DNA of 64,000 bases from Massilia rubra (GTDB taxonomy: Bacteria; Pseudomonadota; Gammaproteobacteria; Burkholderiales; Burkholderiaceae_D). The notes beneath the pieces were generated by a model that saw only the letters and a program-made list of their open reading frames with translations, searched no databases and was not told the origin of the DNA. The position numbers and the translations under genes are program-made. Positions 18,010 through 26,033 of the stretch are shown here, piece by piece (the first letter of the stretch is position 1; every line of letters starts with the position of its first letter). The DNA is taken from NCBI RefSeq assembly GCF_011682065.1, contig NZ_VUYU01000002.1:248001-312000 (forward strand). Direction: 5' to 3'.

Positions 18010-20022
18010 ATGAATGTCCAACGTACGCTGCTTGCCAGCGCGATCCTGTCCGCCCTGTCCACCCTCAATTACGCCAACGCGCAGGTCGCGGCCGCCGCCG
18101 CCGGCGCCGCCGATCCCGTCGTGCCCAGGGTGATCGTCACCGCCAATCCGTTCGGCAAGTCCGAAGGCGACCAGATCCTGACGCCCACCAAGATCTTGTC
18201 GGGCGATGAATTGCGCGACAAACTCGGCGGTTCGCTGGGCGAAACGCTGTCGCAGGAACTCGGCGTATCGGCCTCCGGTTTCGGCGCCGGCGCCTCGCGC
18301 CCGATCATCCGCGGGCTGGAAGGCGCGCGTGTGAAAATGCTGGAAAACGGCATGGCCGTGGCCGACGTGTCCGGCCTGTCGAACGATCACGCGGTCTCGG
18401 CCGACGGCGCCGTGGCGCGCCAGATCGAAATCCTGCGCGGCCCGGCCGCTCTGCTGTACGGCTCGGGCGCCATCGGCGGCCTGGTCAACGTGGTCAACGA
18501 ACGCATCCCGACCGCGCTCGAAGCCAAGCCGGCCGGCCAGCTGGAAACCCGCTACGGCACGGTCGACAAGGGCCGCAGCGCCTCCGGCTCGCTCGATGGC
18601 GCGGTCGGCAACATCGGCCTGCACATCGATGGCAATATCCGCCGCTCCGACGACTACAAGATTCCCGACAACCGCGTGCTGGACGATCCCTCGTCCGCCT
18701 CCGGCCGCCTGCCGCAATCGTTCACCCGCCAGGATACCCTGGGCGCCGGCGCTTCGCTCATCGGCGACTGGGGCCATGCCGGCGTGTCGGTCTCGACCCT
18801 GAACAACCGCTACGGCATTCCAACCCTGGAAGGCTCGCAGATCGACCAGTCGCAGATCCGCTACGATGCCGATACCTTGTTCAACAAGCCGTTCGGCGGC
18901 GTCGAAACCATCAAGCTCAAGGTCGGCTACACCGATTACGAGCATGCCGAGCTCGACGACGAGAACAAGCCGGAAGTGTTGTTTACCAACCGCGCCCTCG
19001 AAACCCGCGCCGAGCTGACCCATGCGCCGCTGGCCGGCTGGCACGGCACGCTCGGCGTGCAGACCGAAAACGCCCACTTCAGCGCCCTCAGCGGCGAAGG
19101 CGGGCCGGACACGGTGCCGGTCACGCACTCGATGTCGAGCGCGCTGTTCCTGGTCGAGGAACGCGATGTCGGCCCGGTGCGCGTGAACGCCGGCGCGCGC
19201 CTGGAATCGGTCAAGCGCACCCCGCTCGGCAACGTCGAGCGCAAGTTCGACCTCGCTTCCTACTCGGTCGGCACCCAGTGGCCGTTCACCCAGGGCTACA
19301 GCATGGGCGCGACGGTGTCGGTGGCGCAGCGCGCGCCGGCCACCGAAGAACTGTACTCGGGCGGCCCGCACGACGCCACCCAGACCTTCGATATCGGCAA
19401 TGCCGACTTCAAGAAGGAAACCTCGCGCAATATCGAACTGTCGCTGCAAAAGGTCACGGGCCTGGTGCGCTGGAAGGCCAATGTGTTCCAGAACAAGGTC
19501 AAGGACTTCATTTACGGCAATATCAGCGGCGCCCTGGTCGACGAAGAAGGCAATCCGGGACAGGAATTGCTGCAACGTGTCTACCAGCAAGCCGACGCCA
19601 GCATTCGCGGCGCCGAAGCGGAAGTGAGCTACAACCAGCACGGCGAGGGCCTGTCCCTGCGCGGCTTTGCCGACACCTCGCGCGGCAAGCTCGATCACGG
19701 CGGCAGCCTGCCCTTGCAGCCGGCCGCCCGCATCGGCGCCGACGCCGGCTACCGCAGCGGCCCCTTGCGCGCCGGCATGTCGGTGGTGCGCGCCCAAAGC
19801 CAGGACCGGCTCGCCAGTTTCGAGCAGCATGCGACCCCGGCTTACACCCAGCTGGGCGCGAATGTGTCCTGGACCCAGCGCATGGGCACGCTTGACCTGA
19901 CCTGGTTCATGATCGCGCGCAATCTTTTGAACGAGGATATCCGGCTCTCGACCTCGGTATTGAAAGATGTTTCGCCACTGCCCGGCCGAAATTTCCTGTT
20001 CGGCGTTCGCACCAAGTTTTAA
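18010..20022 (+). CDS. TonB-dependent outer-membrane receptor
   Basis: The 670-residue precursor has a signal peptide (to about residue 25, NYANAQ), a plug domain (PIIRGLEGARVKMLENG, ILRGPAALLYGSGAIGG) and a 22-strand barrel ending in GVRTKF. The plug and early barrel resemble the ZnuD-type metal receptors, and the small Cys/His secreted protein just upstream supports uptake of zinc or copper (inference). I used ATG 18010, which gives a proper signal sequence; the longer frame to 17932 is not signal-like. It ends at a strong terminator. Confidence 0.85.
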   Translation: MNVQRTLLASAILSALSTLNYANAQVAAAAAGAADPVVPRVIVTANPFGKSEGDQILTPTKILSGDELRDKLGGSLGETLSQELGVSASGFGAGASRPIIRGLEGARVKMLENGMAVADVSGLSNDHAVSADGAVARQIEILRGPAALLYGSGAIGGLVNVVNERIPTALEAKPAGQLETRYGTVDKGRSASGSLDGAVGNIGLHIDGNIRRSDDYKIPDNRVLDDPSSASGRLPQSFTRQDTLGAGASLIGDWGHAGVSVSTLNNRYGIPTLEGSQIDQSQIRYDADTLFNKPFGGVETIKLKVGYTDYEHAELDDENKPEVLFTNRALETRAELTHAPLAGWHGTLGVQTENAHFSALSGEGGPDTVPVTHSMSSALFLVEERDVGPVRVNAGARLESVKRTPLGNVERKFDLASYSVGTQWPFTQGYSMGATVSVAQRAPATEELYSGGPHDATQTFDIGNADFKKETSRNIELSLQKVTGLVRWKANVFQNKVKDFIYGNISGALVDEEGNPGQELLQRVYQQADASIRGAEAEVSYNQHGEGLSLRGFADTSRGKLDHGGSLPLQPAARIGADAGYRSGPLRAGMSVVRAQSQDRLASFEQHATPAYTQLGANVSWTQRMGTLDLTWFMIARNLLNEDIRLSTSVLKDVSPLPGRNFLFGVRTKF

Positions 20023-20059
20023 GCAAGCGCAAGCACAAATTTGTTTCAGGCTGAAACCA

Positions 20060-20093
20060 AACCCCGCCGAGAGCGATCTCAGCGGGGTTTTTT
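20060..20093 (+). terminator. Rho-independent terminator after the TonB receptor
   Basis: AACCCCGC...GAGA pairs with TCTC...GCGGGGTT (12 pairs, one C-A mismatch) around a GCGA tetraloop and runs into six T residues (20088-20093). It is the clearest intrinsic terminator in the window. Confidence 0.9.
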
Positions 20094-20254
20094 CATGCCC
20101 CCTTAACGTGACAACCTGCTATGACGCTTGTGCCCAGTCAAACTCCGGCACTCTTGTTCTATTAAAATTTTAGCAATACTTCTCAGGTCGCTTGTTGCCT
20201 GTTGCAGCCCAATATTTCTGTAGTTTCAACGGCCTTGGCGCCGAAGGATGAAGC

Positions 20255-21640
20255 ATGGACCGCCAGAATACTATTCGCGAGAACTATCAAACCTACATGT
20301 GGTTCCGCCAGGCAGCCGAGCGCGGCGATGCGTACGCCCAGTTCAACCTGGGGCTGATGTACAAGAAAGATGGCGAATACGGGCGGGCGGTCGGCTGGCT
20401 GCGCAAGGCAGCCCAGCAGGGACTGGCGTTCGCCCAGAACCACCTCGGCTCGATGTATTACCACGGGCGCGGGGTTCCCAAGAACGATACCGAGGCCGCC
20501 GCCTGGTTCCGCCAGGCCGCCGAGCAGGGCGACGCCTCGGCCCAGCAAAACCTGGGGCTGATGTTCCGCAAGGGGCGCGGGGTGGGGCAATGCCACGAGC
20601 AGGCCATGACCTGGTTCTACCGCGCCGCCGAACAGGGCGTGGGCAGCGCCCAGACCCTGCTGGCCGAGTGCTATCTGTCGGGGCAGGGCGCGCCGGTCAA
20701 TTATCCGCTGGCCATGGCCTGGTTTCGCAAGGCGGCGATGCAGAGCGATGCCTCGGCCCAGCTGAACCTGGGATTGATGTACAAATACGGCCAGGGCGTC
20801 GAGAGCGACGACGAACAGGCGCTGTGCTGGTTCCGCCAGGCCGCCGCGCAGGGCAACGCCATGGCGCAGCGCCAGCTGGGCGTGGCCTACGCCGACGGGC
20901 TCGGCGTGCGCGCCGATCCCTTGCGCGCCGTCGCCTGGCTGCAGCGCGCCGCCGAGCAGGGCGACAAGGATGCCCAGTTCAGCCTGGGCGTGATGCTGGC
21001 CAACGGCCAGGGCGTCGAGCGCGACGAGCCGCGCGCGCTGCAATGGTACGCGCGCGCCGCCGAGCAGCGCCACGTGCTGGCCCAGTACAACCTGGGCAGC
21101 ATGTACGCGAACGGGCGCGGCACCCCGCGCGACGAGTTGCGCGCCCTCGAATGGTACCGCCGCGCGGCCGAGCAGGGCGCGGCCATCGCCCAGTTCAACC
21201 TGGGGGTGATCTACGCCAGCGGCCAGGGCGTGCCGCGCGACGACGTCCAGGCGGTGCACTGGTACCGCAGCGCCGCCGAGCAGGGCGACGCCAGCGCCCA
21301 GAACAACCTCGGCGTCATGTACGCCAACGGCCAGGGCGTGCCGCAGGATGACGCCATGGCCGTGTGCTGGTACCGCCAGGCTGCCGAGCAGGGCCATGCG
21401 CTGGCCCAGTACAACCTGGGCGGCATGTACAACAGCGGGCGCGGGGTCGAACGCGACGCCGTGCGCTCCTACATGTGGATGTTGCTGGCGGCCGACGCCG
21501 GCGACGAGACGGCCAACGCCAACAAGAGCATCGTGGCGCGCCGCCTCACCCCGGCCGAGATCGGCGCGGCGGTTGACCAGTCGCAGCAGTGGCGTATGGC
21601 CCGTGCCGGGTCCGCCAAGGCGCCCGGCGCCGGGCGCTAG
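20255..21640 (+). CDS. Sel1-repeat protein (about 12 repeats)
   Basis: The 461-residue protein is almost entirely Sel1-like repeats of 36 residues (consensus A..GhA.AQ.NLG.MY..G.GV..D...A..WYR.AAEQG). It starts directly in a repeat with no signal peptide, so it is predicted cytoplasmic unless the true start lies elsewhere; AAGGA at 20244-20248 supports ATG 20255. Sel1 proteins are scaffolds for protein complexes. The tail (about residues 405-461) has a helix and a basic end. Repeats are similar enough in DNA to allow copy-number change. Confidence 0.85.
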   Translation: MDRQNTIRENYQTYMWFRQAAERGDAYAQFNLGLMYKKDGEYGRAVGWLRKAAQQGLAFAQNHLGSMYYHGRGVPKNDTEAAAWFRQAAEQGDASAQQNLGLMFRKGRGVGQCHEQAMTWFYRAAEQGVGSAQTLLAECYLSGQGAPVNYPLAMAWFRKAAMQSDASAQLNLGLMYKYGQGVESDDEQALCWFRQAAAQGNAMAQRQLGVAYADGLGVRADPLRAVAWLQRAAEQGDKDAQFSLGVMLANGQGVERDEPRALQWYARAAEQRHVLAQYNLGSMYANGRGTPRDELRALEWYRRAAEQGAAIAQFNLGVIYASGQGVPRDDVQAVHWYRSAAEQGDASAQNNLGVMYANGQGVPQDDAMAVCWYRQAAEQGHALAQYNLGGMYNSGRGVERDAVRSYMWMLLAADAGDETANANKSIVARRLTPAEIGAAVDQSQQWRMARAGSAKAPGAGR

Positions 21641-21740
21641 CGGGCCGATGCGGCGCCCGGCGCGGCGCCGTGTTTGTTCATTTCATTGACGTCGCGCCGC
21701 TGCGCCGTATACATTTGTTCCCATGCGCACTAACTCGGTT

Positions 21741-21778
21741 GAAAGTTCTGTTCGGAACTTTCTTCAAGACGCTACAAT
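21741..21778 (+). promoter_or_regulatory. Promoter with overlapping inverted repeat, cupredoxin/GGDEF-EAL operon
   Basis: GAAAGTTC (21741-21748) and GAACTTTC (21755-21762) form a perfect 8-bp inverted repeat with a 6-bp spacer. It overlaps TTCGGA (21751-21756), which lies 16 bp before TACAAT (21773-21778). The layout suits a repressor or activator site on a weak promoter for the gene at 21848. Confidence 0.5.
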
Positions 21779-21847
21779 AGGTCAGCCAACAGGCCGCACC
21801 TGCCTCGCCCACCGGGCGGGCTTATCGTCCACCCTGGAATCGCGCCC

Positions 21848-22474
21848 ATGAACACCTTATTCCGTTCGATCACCCTGGCCGCACTGTCGCTGGCCAGCGC
21901 CGCCGCCGGCGCCGCCGCCATCGCGGTGCAGGTCCATGACAGCAGCGGCAAGCCGCTGGCCGACGTGGTCGTGAGCGCCGCGCCGGACGGCAACGCGGCC
22001 GTGCCGCAAACCCTCAAAGCGGCCGAGATTGAACAGCGCGGCCTCAAGTTCATGCCGCTGGTAAGCGTGATCCAGACCGGCAGCAAGATCTCGTTCCCGA
22101 ACTTCGACAAGGTCAAGCACCACATCTATTCCTTCTCGCCCGCCAAGAAATTCGACCAGAAACTGTATTCCGGCGTGGCGGCCGCGCCACAGGTGTTCGA
22201 CAAGGCCGGCACCGTGGTACTGGGCTGCAATATCCACGATGGCATGGTGGCGTACATCAAGGTGGTCGACACCCCGTTCTTCGCCAAGACCGACGCCGCC
22301 GGCGTGGCCCGCATCGAGTTGCCCGCGGCCGGTAAATACACCCTCACGTCCTGGCATTTCAACATGCTCGGCGCCCCCGCCGAGCAGAGCGTGGTGGTCA
22401 AGGGCGAGGGCGCCACCGCGGCCAGCGTCAAGCTGGCCTTGAAGCCCACGGCGCCTGACGCCGGCGCGCCTTAG
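21848..22474 (+). CDS. Periplasmic cupredoxin-like protein (methylamine-utilisation type)
   Basis: The 208-residue precursor has a signal peptide (to about residue 24). It combines a beta-sandwich with the type-1 copper pattern: His in FDKVKHHIYSF, then CNIHDGM giving Cys, His and Met ligands. Such proteins are annotated as methylamine utilisation or plastocyanin-like electron carriers. The C-terminal part is a carboxypeptidase-regulatory-like beta domain (DAAGVARIELPAAGKYTLTSWH). It is 4 bp from the next gene, so it is linked to a cyclic-di-GMP enzyme, a pairing that suggests a redox or copper-sensing input (inference). Confidence 0.75.
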   Translation: MNTLFRSITLAALSLASAAAGAAAIAVQVHDSSGKPLADVVVSAAPDGNAAVPQTLKAAEIEQRGLKFMPLVSVIQTGSKISFPNFDKVKHHIYSFSPAKKFDQKLYSGVAAAPQVFDKAGTVVLGCNIHDGMVAYIKVVDTPFFAKTDAAGVARIELPAAGKYTLTSWHFNMLGAPAEQSVVVKGEGATAASVKLALKPTAPDAGAP

Positions 22475-22478
22475 TCGC

Positions 22479-24902
22479 ATGCGCTTGCGTTTCAACAGTC
22501 TTGAAGGGCGCATCGTCGGCCTGTTCCTGGTGCTGATCGTGGCGGTGCAGGCGATCGGCCTGCTGGTGATCGAGCATGGCATCAATGTCAACGCGCGATC
22601 GAGCATCGCCACCGAACTGATCAACGGCGAAAAAGTCTTCCGCAAGCTGATGGAGCAGAACGCCCAGAAGCAGCGCTTTTCGGCCCAGGTGCTGGCGCGC
22701 GACACCGCCTTCGTGCAGGCCATCGGCAACGGCGACGAGGACGACCGCGCCACCGTGGCTTCGGCGCTGGCCAACAGCGGGCGGCGCGCGCGCGCCGACA
22801 TGACCATGCTGATCGACGGCGAACGCCGGGTCACGGTCGAAACCGGGATCGTCAAGAACGGCGCGCTGGAAAAGCTGGTGCTCAGCCTGCTCGACCGCGC
22901 CGAGCAGCACGATGGCGTCAGCGCGATGGCCATCGTCGACCAGCGCCCGGTGCAGGTGGTGGTCATGCCGGTCAAGGCGCCGATCACGATCGCCTGGGTG
23001 GTGATGGGCTTTGCGCTCGAGCGCCAGCTGGTGCTCGACATGCGCGAACTGTCGCAGCTCGACGTGGCGATCTTCACGCGCCAGCCGGACGGGCCATTCA
23101 CGCCGTTCGAGTCGACCCTGGCGCCGGCGGCCATGGCGGGCGTCACCCGCGCGCTGCAGGCGCTGCCCGACAATCAGGCGCGCCCGTTCGACCTCGATGT
23201 CGGCGGCATCCGCTACAGCGCGCGCCTGCTGCCGCTCGGCCTCGAAGGCGGGCGCCACGCCGACGTGCTGCTGGCGCGCTCGATCGACGACGCCACCGCC
23301 GAATATACGCGCCTGCAGCGCACCCTGATGATCCTCACCATCGTCGCCACCCTGGTCGCCTGCGGCGCGGCGGTGATCACCGCGATGCGCATCGCGCAGC
23401 CGCTGCGCCACCTGGCCGGCACCGCGCGCCGCATGGAGCGCGGCGATTACGACGGCCGCATCGACGTCGAACGCACGGATGAAATCGGGGCGCTGGCCAA
23501 GGCTTTTGCCGGCATGCGCGAGTCGATCGCCAAGCGCGAACAGGAAATCGGCCGCCTCGCGTACTGGGATGCGCTCACCGACCTGCCCAACCGTGCCCAG
23601 TTCGTGCGCCTGCTGGGCGAGGCCCTGGACCAGGCGCGCCAGCGCGAGCACGTGGTATTCGTGCTGATGATGGACCTGGACCGCTTCAAGCATGTCAACG
23701 ACGTCATGGGCCATGCGTTCGGCGACGCCCTGCTGCAAAAAGTGGCCGAGCGCCTGCGCGCGCTGCTGGCCGGCTTGCAGCCGGCCGAGCACCCGCAACC
23801 GCAACTGGCGCGCCTGGGCGGCGACGAATTCGTGGTGCTGCTGCCGGCCTCCTCGATCGACCATGCGCACAAGGTGGCGGCCAGCATCCTGCGCGCGCTC
23901 GAAGCGCCGCTCTCGCTCGACGACCAGACCGTCGACATCGGCGCCGGCCTGGGCATGGCGGCCTTTCCGATCAATGGCGCCGATCCCGAGTCGCTGCTGT
24001 CGATGGCGGAAGTGGCGATGTACGCGGCCAAGCAGCGCAACGACGGCGCGGTGGCCTACGACGCGGCGATGGACAAGTCGAGCGCCAAGAGCCTGGGCCT
24101 GCTCACGGAACTGCGCAACGCCATCGAGCGCAACGAATTCCGCCTGCACGTGCAGCCCAAGATCCGGCTCGACACCGGCGAAGTGGTGGGCGTCGAGTCG
24201 CTGGTGCGCTGGGTCCATCCCGAGCGCGGCAACGTGTTCCCGGACGAATTCATCCCGTTCGCCGAGCAGACCGGCTTTATCCGCGTGCTCACGCGCTGGG
24301 TGCTGGACCAGTCGGCCGCGCTGTGCAGCGAGCTGCAACGGCAGGGGATTTACCTGAAAATCTCGGTCAACCTGTCCACCCGCGACTTGCTCGACCAGGA
24401 CCTGCCGGCCAAGTTCATGGAGATCCTCACGCGCCACCAGCTCTCGGCCGGCTCGTTCTGCCTCGAGATCACCGAAAGCGCGATCATGGACGACCCGGTG
24501 CGCGCCCAGCAGACGCTGGAACGCCTGCACACGATGGGCGTGGACTTGTCGATCGACGATTTCGGCACCGGCTACTCGTCGCTGGCCTACCTCAAGCGGC
24601 TGCCGGTCGATGAACTCAAGATCGACAAGTCGTTTGTGCTGAACATGGAAAACGATATCGGCGACACCAAGATCGTGCGTTCGACGATCGACCTCGGTCA
24701 CAACATGGGATTGCGCGTGGTGGCCGAAGGGATCGAGAGCGAAGCGGTGTGGCGCCTGCTGGCCGCGCTGGGGTGCGACCAGGGCCAGGGTTATTTCATG
24801 AGCCGGCCGATCGCCGCCGACAAGCTGGTTGGCTGGATCGCCGGCTGGACGCCTCCGGCCAGGTCGGCGCTGCCTTACACCGAGTCGGTCGGCTCGACCT
24901 GA
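22479..24902 (+). CDS. GGDEF-EAL cyclic-di-GMP enzyme with periplasmic sensor
   Basis: The 807-residue protein has a membrane helix (about 12-33), a periplasmic sensor, a second helix (about 285-307), HAMP, GGDEF and EAL domains. The GGDEF site is intact (RLGGDEFVVLLP), with LDRFKHVNDVMGH upstream. The EAL motif reads GVESLVRW (ESL for EAL, Glu kept), and EITESAIM, IDDFGTGYSSL and ELKIDKSFV keep the metal and substrate residues, so both activities are possible. The partner cupredoxin may influence the sensor. The last 28 bp overlap the end of the convergent gene at 24875. Confidence 0.88.
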   Translation: MRLRFNSLEGRIVGLFLVLIVAVQAIGLLVIEHGINVNARSSIATELINGEKVFRKLMEQNAQKQRFSAQVLARDTAFVQAIGNGDEDDRATVASALANSGRRARADMTMLIDGERRVTVETGIVKNGALEKLVLSLLDRAEQHDGVSAMAIVDQRPVQVVVMPVKAPITIAWVVMGFALERQLVLDMRELSQLDVAIFTRQPDGPFTPFESTLAPAAMAGVTRALQALPDNQARPFDLDVGGIRYSARLLPLGLEGGRHADVLLARSIDDATAEYTRLQRTLMILTIVATLVACGAAVITAMRIAQPLRHLAGTARRMERGDYDGRIDVERTDEIGALAKAFAGMRESIAKREQEIGRLAYWDALTDLPNRAQFVRLLGEALDQARQREHVVFVLMMDLDRFKHVNDVMGHAFGDALLQKVAERLRALLAGLQPAEHPQPQLARLGGDEFVVLLPASSIDHAHKVAASILRALEAPLSLDDQTVDIGAGLGMAAFPINGADPESLLSMAEVAMYAAKQRNDGAVAYDAAMDKSSAKSLGLLTELRNAIERNEFRLHVQPKIRLDTGEVVGVESLVRWVHPERGNVFPDEFIPFAEQTGFIRVLTRWVLDQSAALCSELQRQGIYLKISVNLSTRDLLDQDLPAKFMEILTRHQLSAGSFCLEITESAIMDDPVRAQQTLERLHTMGVDLSIDDFGTGYSSLAYLKRLPVDELKIDKSFVLNMENDIGDTKIVRSTIDLGHNMGLRVVAEGIESEAVWRLLAALGCDQGQGYFMSRPIAADKLVGWIAGWTPPARSALPYTESVGST

Positions 24903-25354
24903 GGTCCGCGCCGTTGCCATAGGCGCAGCGCGCCATGGAAGGGAAAATGAATGATGGCGATGAAAGCAAGCGCCACGTTCCACCACCAGATGCCGGTACC
25001 CGGATGGGCGTACTTGCCGTCGTCGAATAGTACAAGGGCGAGCAGCAGCAAGGCCGCCGCCAGGTAAACCAGGCGCGCCACACGGCTCCACCAGAACGCC
25101 GCCACGGCAAACAAGGGTACGAAGAAAAAGGCGTTGGCGCCGTTCGTCAACTGCTCTTCAAGGCTGCGCAGGGTGAGCCGCCACAAGGCGTCGTGCGGCA
25201 CGCCGGTCCAGTGCGAGTCGACCGCGAGATACGTCACCGACCACCAGGTCAGCAGGCAGGCGCCGAAGGCGAGCGCGCAGTGCAGGGCGTAGTGAGCGGC
25301 GATGCGTGCCGGTACCGTGGACCGGCGCGGGACTGGCGTCGCATGTCCTGTCAA
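24875..25354 (-). CDS. Hypothetical membrane protein coupled to the upstream gene
   Basis: The 159-residue protein has about four hydrophobic helices (CALAFGACLLTWWSVTY, FFFVPLFAVAAFWW, VYLAAALLLLALVLF, WWNVALAFIAIIHF) and a charged C-terminus. I do not recognise the family. The only start compatible with the upstream overlap is TTG at 25354, whose TTGA overlaps the stop of the gene at 25351; no ATG or GTG lies before the first helix. Its 3' end overlaps the GGDEF-EAL gene by 28 bp on the opposite strand. Confidence 0.6.
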   Translation of the reverse strand: MTGHATPVPRRSTVPARIAAHYALHCALAFGACLLTWWSVTYLAVDSHWTGVPHDALWRLTLRSLEEQLTNGANAFFFVPLFAVAAFWWSRVARLVYLAAALLLLALVLFDDGKYAHPGTGIWWWNVALAFIAIIHFPFHGALRLWQRRGPQVEPTDSV

Positions 25355-25872
25355 GGCTTGGTCGCCTGCCGCATCTTGACCTCTCCGAAACTCATGAACA
25401 CCATCGTGGTGCCGCTCGGTCCCCGATACACGCCGTTCGCATTGGCCAAGCGATTGGCCACCGCCGCGAAGTTCCACGCCTCGTCCTCGCTCACCTTGAC
25501 CATGCGGCTCGTGTAATCGGGCAGATGGTTTTTCTTGCCCCATTGGCGCGCCAGTTCCGCGTGATGGCGCAGCGGTTCGGGAACCGAAGGATGGTCCCAG
25601 CCCCACAAAAACGTGCCATCGAGCTTGTTATAGGTGCCGATCACCTGAATCGGCGCGATGACCGTCTTGCCATCCTTGAAACTGAAGGTGATCGTTCCCG
25701 CCTCCAGATCCGCCTTCCAGCGTTCGGATGAACCCAGCCCCCACGTGGCCGCATGCGCCGCTGTCTGGTCTTCCAGGCCCGCTCTCGATTGCGCGACAAA
25801 TTGCGGCGAAGTCTGGCTCATCGCGCTCGCGCAGACCGCGAGCGAGACGGCTGCAAAGGTCATCTTGATCAT
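25351..25872 (-). CDS. Secreted protein resembling the DUF6882 family
   Basis: The 173-residue precursor has a short signal peptide (MIKMTFAAVSLAVCASAMSQ). Its body has W and G residues in the pattern of DUF6882 (FSFKDGKTVIAPIQVIGTYNKLDGTFLWGWDHPSVP, then AWNFAAVANRLANANGVYRGPSG), but the family call is from memory and only moderate. ATG 25872 was chosen over 25863 since both keep the signal. It is the first gene of a two-gene unit with the membrane protein. Confidence 0.55.
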   Translation of the reverse strand: MIKMTFAAVSLAVCASAMSQTSPQFVAQSRAGLEDQTAAHAATWGLGSSERWKADLEAGTITFSFKDGKTVIAPIQVIGTYNKLDGTFLWGWDHPSVPEPLRHHAELARQWGKKNHLPDYTSRMVKVSEDEAWNFAAVANRLANANGVYRGPSGTTMVFMSFGEVKMRQATKP

Positions 25873-26033
25873 GTGAAGTGGGTTTTGTAAGTGATGGTAT
25901 GGAACATTATCCACCAAACCATGACCGGCAAGCGAATCGCCATCACGGCCGGTGGGGCGACCATCGCCAAGGCCGGCATTTCGCGCTATGATCTTCACCG
26001 GCAAAGTTGCCCATATCACCAAGAGACAGAACC

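Noticed and set aside
17035-19830. A 931-codon open frame on the minus strand opposite the exonuclease and TonB receptor genes.
   Set aside because: It is low-complexity, rich in Arg, Ala, Gly and His, typical of a shadow frame in high-GC DNA; the plus strand encodes recognisable families over the whole length.
20255-21640. Repeated similar DNA that might suggest a CRISPR-like array.
   Set aside because: Period is 108 bp and follows the Sel1 protein repeat in frame; no constant repeat with variable spacers.
21754-21760. GGAACTT resembling a sigma-E/ECF -35 box upstream of the cupredoxin.
   Set aside because: No matching ECF -10 at the proper 16-17 bp distance; the bases belong to the inverted repeat.
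22428-25091. An 887-codon minus-strand frame opposite the GGDEF-EAL gene.
   Set aside because: Composition is shadow-like and the plus strand has clear domain motifs.
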